From: Candidatus Colwelliibacteriota bacterium
Lineage (GTDB): Bacteria; Patescibacteriota; Minisyncoccia; UBA6257; Colwellbacteraceae
DNA length: 34,744 nt
NCBI GenBank assembly: GCA_023228665.1
Contig: JALOAR010000004.1
Span: 1-34,744, forward strand
Direction: 5' to 3'
Shown piece by piece: positions 8,807-16,092 of the stretch (position 1 is the first letter of the stretch; the number at the start of each line of letters is the position of its first letter). The notes under the pieces are model-generated. The model was given only the letters and a program-made list of their open reading frames with translations, made no database searches and was not told the DNA's origin. The position numbers and the translations under genes were made by a program.

Positions 8807-10323
8807 TTTAAGTAAGAAATAAGGCTTTGTCCGGTCATTTCAGCCGGTTTTTGAATACCCATTAATTCTAAAATGGTCGGAGCAATATCGCAAAGCGAAC
8901 CAACAATTATTTTTTCGCTATCGTTAATTTCTTCCTCGCTTTTCTGTTTTTTAAACCTGTTATCAACGACTATAAAAGGAACGGGGTTTGCGTTGTGTTT
9001 AGTGTCTTTTTCTCCTGTACGCGGATCTATTAATTGTTCCGCGTTTCCGTGGTCAGAAGTTATGATTAGGGTCGTTCCTGTTTTAAGGCATGCTTCAGAT
9101 ATCAGCCCTATTTCCTTATCTATAATCTCTACTGCTTTTATTGTTGCATCGAAATTTCCAGTGTGCGCTACTATGTCTGGATTAGCATAATTTGCCAATA
9201 TAAATCCATAAAGACCTTCCTCTACAGCTGCTGTTACGCGAGTTGTTATTTCTTCAGCCATCATTTCCGGGTGATCGTCGTGTCTGGCGATTTTTCTTGA
9301 GGGTATTATTACTCTAAATTCCTGCGGAAAGGGTTCTTCTTTTTCTGCATTAAAAAAATAGGTAACATGCGCTTTTTTTTCACTTTCGGCTACTCGAAGC
9401 TGCGCCATTCCGGCTTTGGCTATTAATTCGGGCAGAGAGCTATCTATTTTTCCGAGAGAAAAAGCTGCCGGTATATTGTTTTCTGATTCATATTTAGTAA
9501 AGGAGCAAATATGAGTTTCGGGGAATAGTTCTCGGGTTAGATTCGCCATTTGCCTCATTCTATCTTTTCTAAAATTAAAGAATATGATTGAATCGGATTT
9601 CTTAATTGCTAAAGAACCTTCTTTAAAAGCAATAGGGCGAATAAACTCGTCTGTTATGCCTGATAAGTAGCTTTTTTCAAGATATTCGGAAGGAGTGCCT
9701 GAAAAGACATTATTTCCAACCATTGCGCCAAACGCTTCTTTTGTCCTTTCAATGTGATTATCTCTATCCATTGCGTAAAAACGACCGGATAAACTGCCTA
9801 TTTTTTCTTCAGGCAGTTTTTTAATAAGATCTAAGCATTCTCTAGGGGAAGCGTCGCGGCCGTCAGTAAATAAGTGGAGTTTATAATCGATTCCTATTTT
9901 TTCCGCCATTTGGATTAGCGCAGATAAATGCTTAAAAGAGGAGTGAGTTATTCCGCTTCCTAGAAGGCCGGTGAGACAGACGGAAGAATTGTTATTTTTA
10001 GCCTGCTCAAATGCTTGCAATAAAACTTTATTGTCGAAGAAAGATCCGTTGTCTATGGATTGATCTATTGTAGCGGCGCTTTGGTAGACAATTCTTCCAG
10101 CACCTATGGTGAGATGCCCTATTTCGCTGTTTCCTTCTTCTTGCCAAGGAAGGCCAATTGCTAATCCAGCAGATTGAAGGCTTAAATAGGGGAAATTGGA
10201 TATAAGATTTTTAATATTAGGCAGGCTGGCTGCGTGTATGGGGTTTGAATTATTTTTTGGGCCTATACCCCACCCATCAAGGATAATTAAGGCTATCTTT
10301 TGGTAGCTGTTTGTGTCAGGCAT
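8803..10323 (-). CDS. gpmI: 2,3-bisphosphoglycerate-independent phosphoglycerate mutase
   Basis: Interconverts 3- and 2-phosphoglycerate in lower glycolysis using two metal ions. Key motifs are ILDGWGIG (metal aspartate), EGNSEIGHLTIGAGR with the catalytic serine, FTDGRDASPRECLD, AMDRDNHIERTKEAF, FFNFRKDRMRQ, ANYANPDIVAHTGN and TSDHGNAEQ with metal-binding residues near the C-terminus. Length (506) is normal. It leads a compact minus-strand operon with yvlD, secG, a substrate-binding protein and a cupin. A promoter with TTGACC and TAATAC ends only 7 bases before the ATG at 10323, so the mRNA is probably leaderless. Confidence 0.97.
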   Translation of the reverse strand: MPDTNSYQKIALIILDGWGIGPKNNSNPIHAASLPNIKNLISNFPYLSLQSAGLAIGLPWQEEGNSEIGHLTIGAGRIVYQSAATIDQSIDNGSFFDNKVLLQAFEQAKNNNSSVCLTGLLGSGITHSSFKHLSALIQMAEKIGIDYKLHLFTDGRDASPRECLDLIKKLPEEKIGSLSGRFYAMDRDNHIERTKEAFGAMVGNNVFSGTPSEYLEKSYLSGITDEFIRPIAFKEGSLAIKKSDSIIFFNFRKDRMRQMANLTRELFPETHICSFTKYESENNIPAAFSLGKIDSSLPELIAKAGMAQLRVAESEKKAHVTYFFNAEKEEPFPQEFRVIIPSRKIARHDDHPEMMAEEITTRVTAAVEEGLYGFILANYANPDIVAHTGNFDATIKAVEIIDKEIGLISEACLKTGTTLIITSDHGNAEQLIDPRTGEKDTKHNANPVPFIVVDNRFKKQKSEEEINDSEKIIVGSLCDIAPTILELMGIQKPAEMTGQSLISYLK

Positions 10324-10330
10324 ATAACGT

Positions 10331-10358
10331 GTATTACTATTTATTCAGTGAAGGTCAA
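10331..10358 (-). promoter_or_regulatory. Promoter of the gpmI operon
   Basis: On the minus strand TTGACC (10353-10358) is followed after 16 bases by TAATAC (10331-10336). The distance from the -10 box to the gpmI ATG is 7 bases, implying a leaderless transcript. The region also serves the divergent rny gene, which has a TTTAAT box close to its own start. Confidence 0.6.
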
Positions 10359-10384
10359 TCAAACCAACATTTTAATTTTATATT

Positions 10385-11908
10385 ATGATCTACCAAATTG
10401 CACTTGCCGCGGCGGGTATTCTTGCTGGCGCGGTTCTTGGGTACCTATTAAGACAGAGGGCGGCGAGGATGTCCGCCAATTCGATAGAACAGCGGATAAA
10501 ACTTAAGCTTGAAGAGGCTGAAAAACAATCCAAGGAAGAAATAGAGGAAGCGAAGAAAAAAGCCGAATCTATTGTTGAAGAGGCTAAGAAGGAAGAAAGA
10601 GAAAGAAAGGCGGCAATAGAGAGGACGGAAAACCGCTTGCTAAAAAAAGAGGAATTACTTGATAAAGATGAAGAGGAAATCAGAGAGAAATCTGATGAAC
10701 TCAAGTCTTTTGAAAAAAAGCTGGAAAAAGAGAGGGATGAGGTGGAAGAGACAAGAGATTCTATTTCGAAGAGACTTTCAGAAATAGGAAAACTTACGCC
10801 GGAAGAGGCAAAAAAAAGAATAATTTCCCAAGTAGAGGAAGACAATAAAGAAGAGATTGTTGATTTATTAAAAAAACTGGAAAAGGAAAAAAAGGAAGAA
10901 ATAGAAAAAAAGAGCCTTGATATTATAACGACCGCTCTTCAGAGATATTCCCGTTCCCATATATCAGACATAACAACTACAGTTCTAACTCTTCCAAGCG
11001 AGGATTTAAAAGGCAAGATAATCGGGCGCGAAGGCAGAAATATCAGGACTCTTGAAAGAATAACGGGAGTGGAGTTTGTTATAGACGAAACGCCAGATAC
11101 TATATTGATTTCTTCCTTTGATCCCGTAAGGAGGGAAATTGCCAAATTAACGCTTGAAAAGCTTATACAAGACGGCAGAATACAGCCGGCAAAAATAGAA
11201 GATAAGGCAGAGGAAGCGCGCCTTGAGATAGATAAGAGGACTCAAGAGATAGGCGAGGAAGCGGTATATGAAGTCGGCATATTAAACCTTCCAAAGGAGA
11301 TAGTTCATTTATTGGGAAGGCTTAATTTTAGGACAAGTTACGGACAAAACGTCTTAACTCATTCAATGGAAGTGGCGTTTATTGCCGGAATGATAGCTGA
11401 AGAACTTGGCGTAAATATAGAAATCGCTAAAAAAGGCGCCTTATTGCACGATATAGGAAAAGCGATAGATTATGAGGTAGCTGGCAATCATGTCGAGCTT
11501 GGAATGAAGATTCTTAAGAAATACGATATTGATCCGCGGGTCATAGAAGCTATGCAATCTCATCATGAAGATTATCCGTTTGCGAGCCCGGAGGCCTATA
11601 TAGTAGCTACAGCTGACATAATATCGGCTGCCAGGCCTGGAGCTAGGAGAGGGACTTTAGAGCAATATGTTAAGAGATTGAAGGATCTTGAAAAAACAGC
11701 CATGTCTTTCGAGGGAGTTAAAAGTTCTTATGCTGTTTCGGCTGGAAGAGAGCTTCGCGTATTTATAGTTCCTGAAAAGATAGATGATTTTGGCGCTCTT
11801 CAGCTTGCAAAAAATATTGCCGGAAGAATTGAGTCGGATATGAAGTATCCGGGAGATATAAAAGTGACAGTTATAAGGGAAGTAAGGGCTGTTGAGTACG
11901 CAAGATAG
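10385..11908 (+). CDS. rny: Ribonuclease Y
   Basis: Membrane-anchored endoribonuclease that initiates mRNA decay. An N-terminal helix (IYQIALAAAGILAGAVLGYLL) is followed by a long charged coiled coil (about residues 30-180, rich in Glu, Lys and Arg). The KH domain has GKIIGREGRNIRTLE near residue 209, and the HD domain has HDIGKAIDYEV near residue 355 with QSHHEDY after it. Length (507) is typical. With rnj nearby the organism has both Gram-positive-style decay enzymes. The ATG at 10385 has no Shine-Dalgarno site; an A/T-rich -10-like box sits just upstream, again suggesting leaderless translation. The gene is divergent from gpmI across 61 bases. Confidence 0.96.
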   Translation: MIYQIALAAAGILAGAVLGYLLRQRAARMSANSIEQRIKLKLEEAEKQSKEEIEEAKKKAESIVEEAKKEERERKAAIERTENRLLKKEELLDKDEEEIREKSDELKSFEKKLEKERDEVEETRDSISKRLSEIGKLTPEEAKKRIISQVEEDNKEEIVDLLKKLEKEKKEEIEKKSLDIITTALQRYSRSHISDITTTVLTLPSEDLKGKIIGREGRNIRTLERITGVEFVIDETPDTILISSFDPVRREIAKLTLEKLIQDGRIQPAKIEDKAEEARLEIDKRTQEIGEEAVYEVGILNLPKEIVHLLGRLNFRTSYGQNVLTHSMEVAFIAGMIAEELGVNIEIAKKGALLHDIGKAIDYEVAGNHVELGMKILKKYDIDPRVIEAMQSHHEDYPFASPEAYIVATADIISAARPGARRGTLEQYVKRLKDLEKTAMSFEGVKSSYAVSAGRELRVFIVPEKIDDFGALQLAKNIAGRIESDMKYPGDIKVTVIREVRAVEYAR

Positions 11909-11914
11909 GTTTTA

Positions 11915-11943
11915 TTGTGGAAAATTCCCCTTTTTGTTATGAT
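11915..11943 (+). promoter_or_regulatory. Promoter of the HU gene
   Basis: TTGTGG (11915-11920), a 17-base spacer and TATGAT (11938-11943). The predicted leader of about 40 bases makes this one of the few genes here with a real 5' UTR. It starts just after the rny stop. Confidence 0.55.
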
Positions 11944-11990
11944 TTTTTTAGGTTTAAAGGTCGACCAAGCCACAAAGAAAAGATTCTATT

Positions 11991-12266
11991 ATGAAGAAGC
12001 AAGACTTAGTTGAGGCCGTAATGAATGCAGCCCAACTTGAAACTAAGAAACAGTCTGAACAAGCAGTTGAAGCTGTTTTTGACAGTATTACAAAATCTTT
12101 GAGCCGCGGCGAGGATGTCGCTATAACCGGTTTTGGAACGTTTAAGGTTGTTAGCAGGGCAGCGAGGATGGGCGTAAACCCAAAGACCGGAGAAAAGATA
12201 CAGATAGCCGCTTCCGTAAAGCCTAAATTTAGGCCTGGAAAGCTTTTGAAAGAAGCCGTACAGTAA
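11991..12266 (+). CDS. HU-family DNA-binding protein
   Basis: Histone-like nucleoid protein that bends and packs DNA as a dimer. The 91 residues show the whole fold: MKKQDLVEAV helix, SLSRGEDVAITGFGTFKV hairpin, and the DNA-embracing arm with RMGVNPKTGEKIQIAAS ending in KPKFRPGKLLKEAV. The key proline of the arm (NPKTG) is present. It has its own promoter and a strong terminator, so it is a single-gene unit. It could be an IHF-like variant, but nothing specifically favours that. Confidence 0.96.
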   Translation: MKKQDLVEAVMNAAQLETKKQSEQAVEAVFDSITKSLSRGEDVAITGFGTFKVVSRAARMGVNPKTGEKIQIAASVKPKFRPGKLLKEAVQ

Positions 12267-12283
12267 AAACTGATACGCATATA

Positions 12284-12324
12284 TTTAAAAGACTGCTTTC
12301 AATTATCGAAAGCAGTCTTTTAAA
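12284..12324. terminator. Bidirectional terminator after the HU gene and the sigma operon
   Basis: A 17-bp stem (12284-12300 with 12308-12324) with a 7-base loop, bounded by A and T runs. It serves HU on the plus strand and the converging sigma-factor operon on the minus strand. Confidence 0.9.
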
Positions 12325-12350
12325 TTGTTAATTTTAATTATTACTGCTAA

Positions 12351-13292
12351 TTAAGGAAGTTTTAGAATTTTTTTAACAGCTATGCTTATTTTAACAAACT
12401 CTCCGTACCCTGATTTTAAATTGATAATAGCTGCTTCACAAAGCTCGTTAGGAGAGGGAAGCGATTCTTCTTCAGGAACATCCTCGTCTTCTTCTGTTAT
12501 TTCCTGTTTTTCTTCAATATTTTCGGTGTTATTAAAAGTTGTTGCTTTAAGGTCGGTTTCGTCGGAAGGGGGCAGTTCTTTTTCTTCTTTAGGGATATTG
12601 TATTCTCGTTTAATGGAATCAAGCGCTTTATTAAGCAAAGATCTAGATCCTTCGATTAATTTTTTTGCTTCATTCATTTCGTTGCTGAAGTAGCCTTCGT
12701 TTATCAGTCTCGCTTTTTCTATTTTTTCCAAGTCTTTGCTTATTTTATCCCATCTTTCAAAAGCTGTATTTGTAAGCCTTGAGGTTTCAAGAGTAAAAAC
12801 GAAATTAAGCGCTTTTTTAAATTCAATAATGTAATTTCCTTCCCGGTGAAGCTTTATATTCTTAGCAAGTTCTTTTACGGCATCTAAGTTATTTTTTTCG
12901 ATAGCATCAAGATTATCTTGAGCGCCTTTAAAATAAGCTTCTTCGTTTTCAAGCCAATTGATTATATATTCTTTAATTGCGATTAATTCTTCCTCTTCTT
13001 CATTGATATAGGCTGAAGTAATTTTTTCTCTTATAGAGCTAATCTCTTCAAGGGATAGATCTAAAGCATCGCTTACAACTTCTTTACGCTTTAATACCTG
13101 TTCTTCTAAAGGTATTTCTTCAGCGTTTATTTCATCTTTAGCTTCAATAAGTTCGCTAACGCTTGTATCAAGATCTTCAACTGCCGATGTAAGCTCGGAA
13201 GCGAAGGAAACCGGTATTAAAAATATTAATAATAAAGCGACAGAAACGCTTATTAAGCAGTGTTTTTTAAAATTTTGCTGGCTGTTTTTCAT
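12351..13292 (-). CDS. Secreted acidic alpha-helical protein of the sigma-factor operon
   Basis: Not recognised with certainty. The N-terminus MKNSQQNFKKHCLISVSVALLLIFLIPVSFASE is a clear signal peptide cut near ASE (about residue 32). The mature part of about 280 residues is strongly acidic, mostly helical with heptad-like patches, and has a low-complexity acidic linker (TEEDEDVPEEE) before a small C-terminal helix. This resembles the DUF5667-type secreted proteins found after sigma factors in Patescibacteria (inference). The frame is open 25 codons further up, but the signal peptide and the 4-base gap after the upstream stop support the ATG at 13292. It is probably co-transcribed with the sigma and candidate anti-sigma genes and may be a regulated envelope protein. 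Confidence 0.72.
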   Translation of the reverse strand: MKNSQQNFKKHCLISVSVALLLIFLIPVSFASELTSAVEDLDTSVSELIEAKDEINAEEIPLEEQVLKRKEVVSDALDLSLEEISSIREKITSAYINEEEEELIAIKEYIINWLENEEAYFKGAQDNLDAIEKNNLDAVKELAKNIKLHREGNYIIEFKKALNFVFTLETSRLTNTAFERWDKISKDLEKIEKARLINEGYFSNEMNEAKKLIEGSRSLLNKALDSIKREYNIPKEEKELPPSDETDLKATTFNNTENIEEKQEITEEDEDVPEEESLPSPNELCEAAIINLKSGYGEFVKISIAVKKILKLP

Positions 13293-13296
13293 AGCT

Positions 13297-13800
13297 TTAT
13301 AAAATAGCTTGATCAAGAAGATCGTTTGCTTTTTTGGGGTCTGGCAGATCGACATCGATAGTATCAAGCTCTTTTCTTATAAGAGAGGAGTTAAGGTGGG
13401 CAGGCCCATTCGAAGAGGCTTCGTAAAGGGCTAGCGATGTTTTTTCAGCAGAATCTCCATAAGACTTAATTTCTTGGAGAGTTATATTAATGTCATTCTC
13501 AAAAGAAGAAGCGTTTTCCTCTATTGAAGCTATATCAGAAATAGAACGAGCGATATTAGGGTTTTGTATATTACCGAGTAAAATAATGACGAATATTGTT
13601 GCTGCCATTACGGCAAAGCCTGCCCAAAATCCGGGAGCTGTAAAAGCAGGACGGTATGTAAGGCCGTTATTTCCAGCAACGATAAAACCGCTTTTTTCCA
13701 TTTTTATCGCATTCATTAAGGTATTTTTTGAAGATAACGCAAAACCGGCATCAGGAACGATGTTTTGTAAAGGTTTAAGTTTTTTTATTATCTGGTTCAT
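13297..13800 (-). CDS. Single-pass membrane protein, candidate anti-sigma factor
   Basis: A 167-residue protein with about 55 cytosolic residues (MNQIIKKLKPLQNIVPDAGF), a helix near residues 57-77 (FWAGFAVMAATIFVIILLG) and an extracytoplasmic part of about 90 residues. Start ATG is at 13800, six bases after the sigma-factor stop. Gene order (ECF sigma, then a one-TM protein) and topology fit an anti-sigma factor that holds the sigma at the membrane. The usual zinc-binding HxxxCxxC motif of ZAS-type anti-sigmas is absent, so the assignment rests on context only. A DUF5667-like envelope protein is the main alternative. Confidence 0.6.
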   Translation of the reverse strand: MNQIIKKLKPLQNIVPDAGFALSSKNTLMNAIKMEKSGFIVAGNNGLTYRPAFTAPGFWAGFAVMAATIFVIILLGNIQNPNIARSISDIASIEENASSFENDINITLQEIKSYGDSAEKTSLALYEASSNGPAHLNSSLIRKELDTIDVDLPDPKKANDLLDQAIL

Positions 13801-13806
13801 TTAGCG

Positions 13807-14349
13807 TTATTCTTCTTGGCCTAATATGTCTTTTAGCTTTTTCAAAGCTCTATGCTGGATAACTTTAGTAGCCCCTTCTGTTTTGCCGATTGATTCGGCA
13901 GTTTCTTTTACGGACATTTCTTCAATGAATCGCAATATTACTACGTCTTTTTCCATATCTTTCAGATCATCAAGGCATTTCATTACTTTGGCGATATTTT
14001 TTTTATCATCCAGTTTTTTAATGTTAGGACGAAAAGTCAGTTCTTCAATGTTTGCAAGCTTATCAATATTTATTGAAGGCTTTGATTTTCTGTAATGGTC
14101 GATAATCGAGTTTCTGGCAATGCGATACAGCCAGCTAGAGAAGGGAAACCCTTGCTCGGTATAGCTGCTTATATTCTGCCAAGCTTTTAAAAATACTTGG
14201 TGGGTAAGATCTTCAGCTTCCTCACGATGGCCAATCTTTATAAGGATGAAGCGGTATATCATTGGCAGGTAGTAATCATAAAGTTGACCAAAAGCTTCAG
14301 TCTTCCCACCTTTCGCTTCTACTACCAATTTTTGCTCATCCTCTAACAT
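13807..14349 (-). CDS. ECF-like RNA polymerase sigma factor
   Basis: Sigma-70 family regulator of 180 residues. Region 2 is residues ~10-75: AFGQLYDYYLPMIYRFILIKIGHREEAEDLTHQVFLKAWQNI, with the region 2.4 helix FSSWLYRIARNSIIDHYRK. A linker of about 35 residues leads to region 4 (CLDDLKDMEKDVVILRFIEEMSVKETAESIGKTEGATKVIQHRALKKLKD), whose helix-turn-helix reads the -35 box. Regions 1 and 3 are missing, as expected for group 4. It is followed within 6 bases by the candidate anti-sigma gene and preceded 26 bases upstream by a small membrane-protein gene, all minus strand. No target promoters could be deduced from this window. Confidence 0.93.
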   Translation of the reverse strand: MLEDEQKLVVEAKGGKTEAFGQLYDYYLPMIYRFILIKIGHREEAEDLTHQVFLKAWQNISSYTEQGFPFSSWLYRIARNSIIDHYRKSKPSINIDKLANIEELTFRPNIKKLDDKKNIAKVMKCLDDLKDMEKDVVILRFIEEMSVKETAESIGKTEGATKVIQHRALKKLKDILGQEE

Positions 14350-14375
14350 AGAAAACGCAGAAGAACCCCTTTAGG

Positions 14376-14723
14376 TTACAGGTTCAAGTCTATTTCTTCT
14401 AATTCGTCTTCGAGTCCTTCGAAAGCGTCTAAGTCCGGAATATCGGCCTTTTCCGGATTATTTTCTTCATTTTTACTGCTTATATTGCTTGTATTTTCTT
14501 CAGGCAGTTTTTCAGTTTCGGCGCTATTATCAGAAAATTTATCATTTTCTTTTTCGGGAATATTTATAGATGCTGTTTCTTGATTTTTTGGAATTGGCTT
14601 AGTTTTTAATTTGTTATATGCGAAAAGGGAAGCTAGGACGATTGCTATGATGATTACTAGTTTCCAAAAGGCTTTCATAGACATAATTTTACCAAAAAGA
14701 TGGTTTTCCTCCCAGTTCTGCAT
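14376..14723 (-). CDS. Small membrane protein with acidic tail, leads the sigma operon
   Basis: Unrecognised 115-residue protein. One transmembrane helix (AFWKLVIIIAIVLASLFAY, about residues 18-36) is followed by a Lys/Pro stretch, a Glu/Asn/Ser-rich disordered linker and an acidic end (DLDAFEGLEDELEEIDLNL). Three in-frame ATG codons compete (14723, 14684, 14678). The first is chosen because a TTGCCA-16-TATAAT promoter on the minus strand ends 11 bases ahead of it. The gene precedes the sigma factor by 26 bases with no terminator between, so it probably shares its mRNA. The later starts would still include the whole helix. Confidence 0.6.
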   Translation of the reverse strand: MQNWEENHLFGKIMSMKAFWKLVIIIAIVLASLFAYNKLKTKPIPKNQETASINIPEKENDKFSDNSAETEKLPEENTSNISSKNEENNPEKADIPDLDAFEGLEDELEEIDLNL

Positions 14724-14762
14724 TAAGACGGAATATTATATAATTAATTGCAGTTATGGCAA
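14717..14762. promoter_or_regulatory. Symmetric divergent promoter
   Basis: The palindrome ATTATATAAT (14735-14744) supplies an overlapping TATAAT on both strands: plus 14739-14744 and minus 14735-14740. Each lies exactly 11 bases before an ATG (14756 plus, 14723 minus). The minus side has a good -35 TTGCCA (14757-14762, spacer 16); the plus-side -35 is weak. Confidence 0.6.
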
Positions 14763-14977
14763 TAAAAGGCTGGAAGAAATTTTTACTAATCTTTGTGGTG
14801 GCGGCGTCATGTTTTTTGCTAGGGGGAGCTGCCGCTTATTTCTTGTTTTTAAAGGATGGAGGTGTTGAGTTAAATTCTTTGTTTCAAAATCCAAGCGGAC
14901 CGCCTCATATAGAGGGGCCTACAGGTCCGCCTCCGCAAAGTTACGGCGGGATAAGCTCTCCTCCAATAGGGGAATAG
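14756..14977 (+). CDS. Small membrane protein with Gly-Pro-rich tail
   Basis: Unrecognised 73-residue protein. A basic N-terminus (MAIKGWKK) leads into a helix (FLLIFVVAASCFLLGGAAAYFLFL, about residues 9-32). The rest is a Gly/Pro/Ser-rich tail with a collagen-like run (GPPHIEGPTGPPPQSYGG) expected outside the membrane. The ASC of the helix vaguely resembles a lipobox, but the hydrophobic stretch continues past it, so a lipoprotein is unlikely. It is monocistronic from the symmetric promoter with a weak hairpin right at its stop. An envelope or pilin-like role is possible but not shown. Confidence 0.6.
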   Translation: MAIKGWKKFLLIFVVAASCFLLGGAAAYFLFLKDGGVELNSLFQNPSGPPHIEGPTGPPPQSYGGISSPPIGE

Positions 14978-14998
14978 CTTTTTAAAAAAGCGAGATGT
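14977..14998 (+). terminator. Possible terminator after the Gly-Pro-rich gene
   Basis: A short A/T-rich palindrome (14977-14991, GCTTTTTAAAAAAGC) begins on the stop codon. A T-run follows only after a few bases, so the call is tentative. Confidence 0.4.
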
Positions 14999-15078
14999 TT
15001 TTTCTTTAAGCTTGAAATATAGAAAATACTTTATTAGATTAAGTTCTGTTAATAAGATTTAAGTCTTCTTTCCTTTAC

Positions 15079-15133
15079 GGCGGAGACTATTGCGGGCCTT
15101 GCCCGTTGTAGCTCGTCGTTTCGGCGAGCGAAG
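15079..15133. repeat. GC-rich palindromic island before tRNA-Gly
   Basis: In AT-rich surroundings this stretch is GC-rich and folds into small hairpins: GGGCCTTGCCC (15099-15109) and GCTCGTCG/CGGCGAGC with a TTT loop around 15112-15130. It ends in GAAGGCGGG, overlapping the tRNA-Gly start. The CCGCC...GAAGGCGGG style matches palindromes at the tRNA-Leu(TAA) and tRNA-Glu loci. The GTAGCTC...GAGC part also resembles a tRNA D-arm, so decayed tRNA sequence is possible. Confidence 0.5.
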
Positions 15134-15204
15134 GCGGGAGTAGCACAGTGGCAGTGCATTAGCCTTCCAAGCTAAGGACGCGGGTTCGATCCCCGTCTCC
15201 CGCT
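15134..15204 (+). tRNA. tRNA-Gly(TCC)
   Basis: Cloverleaf of 71 bases: acceptor GCGGGAG/CTCCCGC, discriminator T, no encoded CCA. The anticodon stem around TAGCC...AGCTA has a loop with anticodon TCC, and the T-arm carries GTTCGATCC. It reads GGA and GGG codons. Confidence 0.96.
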
Positions 15205-15249
15205 CATAAATATGCTTTCTCAATTCCTAATTCCAAAATATTTGGATAT

Positions 15250-15277
15250 AAGAAAGGCTCCTGACGGAGCCTTTCTT
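15250..15277. terminator. Terminator between convergent tRNA-Gly and tRNA-Arg
   Basis: A 12-bp stem (15250-15261 with 15266-15277) with a TGAC tetraloop and flanking A/T-rich ends. It separates tRNA-Gly (plus) from tRNA-Arg (minus). Confidence 0.85.
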
Positions 15278-15286
15278 TTATCCAAG

Positions 15287-15358
15287 TACCCTCGAGAGGA
15301 ATCGAACCTCTATTTCAAGATCCGCAATCTTGTGTCCTATCCGTTGAACGACGAGGGC
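15287..15358 (-). tRNA. tRNA-Arg(GCG)
   Basis: Cloverleaf of 72 bases with acceptor GCCCTCG/CGAGGGT (a G-T first pair), discriminator A and no encoded CCA. The anticodon stem CAAGA/TCTTG holds the loop TTGCGGA, giving anticodon GCG. The D-loop A of AACGGATAGGAC is the usual arginine identity base. Most bacteria read CGN with an ACG anticodon edited to inosine; here position 34 is already G, which reads CGC and CGT without editing. Confidence 0.92.
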
Positions 15359-15402
15359 TAAATCATTAGGAGTTTATCTTAAGTTAGGGTATTAAATCAA
15401 TA

Positions 15403-15430
15403 AAAAAGGCCCGTAATTAAATTACGGGCT
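15403..15430 (-). terminator. Terminator of the 15439-16005 gene
   Basis: GCCCGTAA/TTACGGGC hairpin (15410-15430) followed on the minus strand by a U-run (complement of the A-run at 15403-15408). It starts 9 bases after the gene's stop. Confidence 0.85.
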
Positions 15431-15438
15431 AATATTTG

Positions 15439-16005
15439 CTAGTAATGACATGGATCTTTTGTCCATGGGTCTCGCCATGTTCCTTCATACTTTTTTTTAG
15501 CCAGATAAAGGCGGCCATTTGGCGAAACTTCTTTATCAAAATTCCAGATAAAGAAAGCCAGTTCATTAATAAGATCTCTGATAAATTTTAAATCATCTAG
15601 CTTGTACGCATTTTTTATTAATAGTCCCCAGTCGGCATTAATATTAATTAGAGGTTGGTAGCGTGAGCTGGTATGGGGGTCGCGGGGTAAAAACGGCTTT
15701 AATGTGATTATGTTTCCTATAATCATTATTTCTCCGGGTTCAACGGGGCCAATTTTTTCGCGCGCTATGCCGATAATTTTATTCAGGTCATATTTTGGCT
15801 TAGGGAATACTGCTGTTACCTTTTTTTCTTTCGGTTCGGCATCAAGCCTGGGTTGGATTATTAAGTCCTCTGTTTTTATTCCCTTATAAGTGTAAAAACT
15901 TGAAGCCTTGCGGTTAAATTTTTTAGTGCTGTCGTTCCAGTTGTCCTGCAGTTTTAGGCGAAATTTTTCATCAGCAACTATTAATAATTTTAATTCAGTT
16001 TTCAA
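15439..16005 (-). CDS. Orphan hypothetical protein, TTG start with strong Shine-Dalgarno site
   Basis: Unrecognised 188-residue soluble protein, probably cytoplasmic: no signal peptide or membrane helix. The middle is basic (KEKKVTAVFPKPKYDLNKI), followed by PVEPGEIMIIGNIITLKPF and a C-terminal part rich in Trp and Lys (LINELAFFIWNFDKEVSPNG; GTWRDPWTKDPC). The start is the TTG at 16005 because AAGGAGGT (16013-16020) lies 8 bases upstream. A longer frame to 16065 would run through that site. It is monocistronic with terminators on both sides. Its neighbour at 16093-16611 has the same kind of leader (AAGGAGGT plus TTG AAA start), so the two may be regulated alike. Confidence 0.7.
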   Translation of the reverse strand: MKTELKLLIVADEKFRLKLQDNWNDSTKKFNRKASSFYTYKGIKTEDLIIQPRLDAEPKEKKVTAVFPKPKYDLNKIIGIAREKIGPVEPGEIMIIGNIITLKPFLPRDPHTSSRYQPLININADWGLLIKNAYKLDDLKFIRDLINELAFFIWNFDKEVSPNGRLYLAKKKYEGTWRDPWTKDPCHY

Positions 16006-16063
16006 AAAGCATACCTCCTTATGTTTTGGTAAGGCCACCGTAAGGTAAATAATATTTAATGTC

Positions 16064-16090
16064 AAAAAAATGCCCCCGCAGAGGCGGGGG
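16064..16090 (-). terminator. Terminator of the 16093-16611 gene
   Basis: CCCCCGC/GCGGGGG stem (16073-16079 with 16084-16090), tetraloop AGAG, followed on the minus strand by a U-run from the A-run at 16064-16070. Confidence 0.9.
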
Positions 16091-16092
16091 AA

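Noticed and set aside
10390..10845. Serine-rich open frame opposite rny
   Set aside because: It mirrors the Glu/Lys-rich coiled coil of RNase Y on the other strand and has no start signals.
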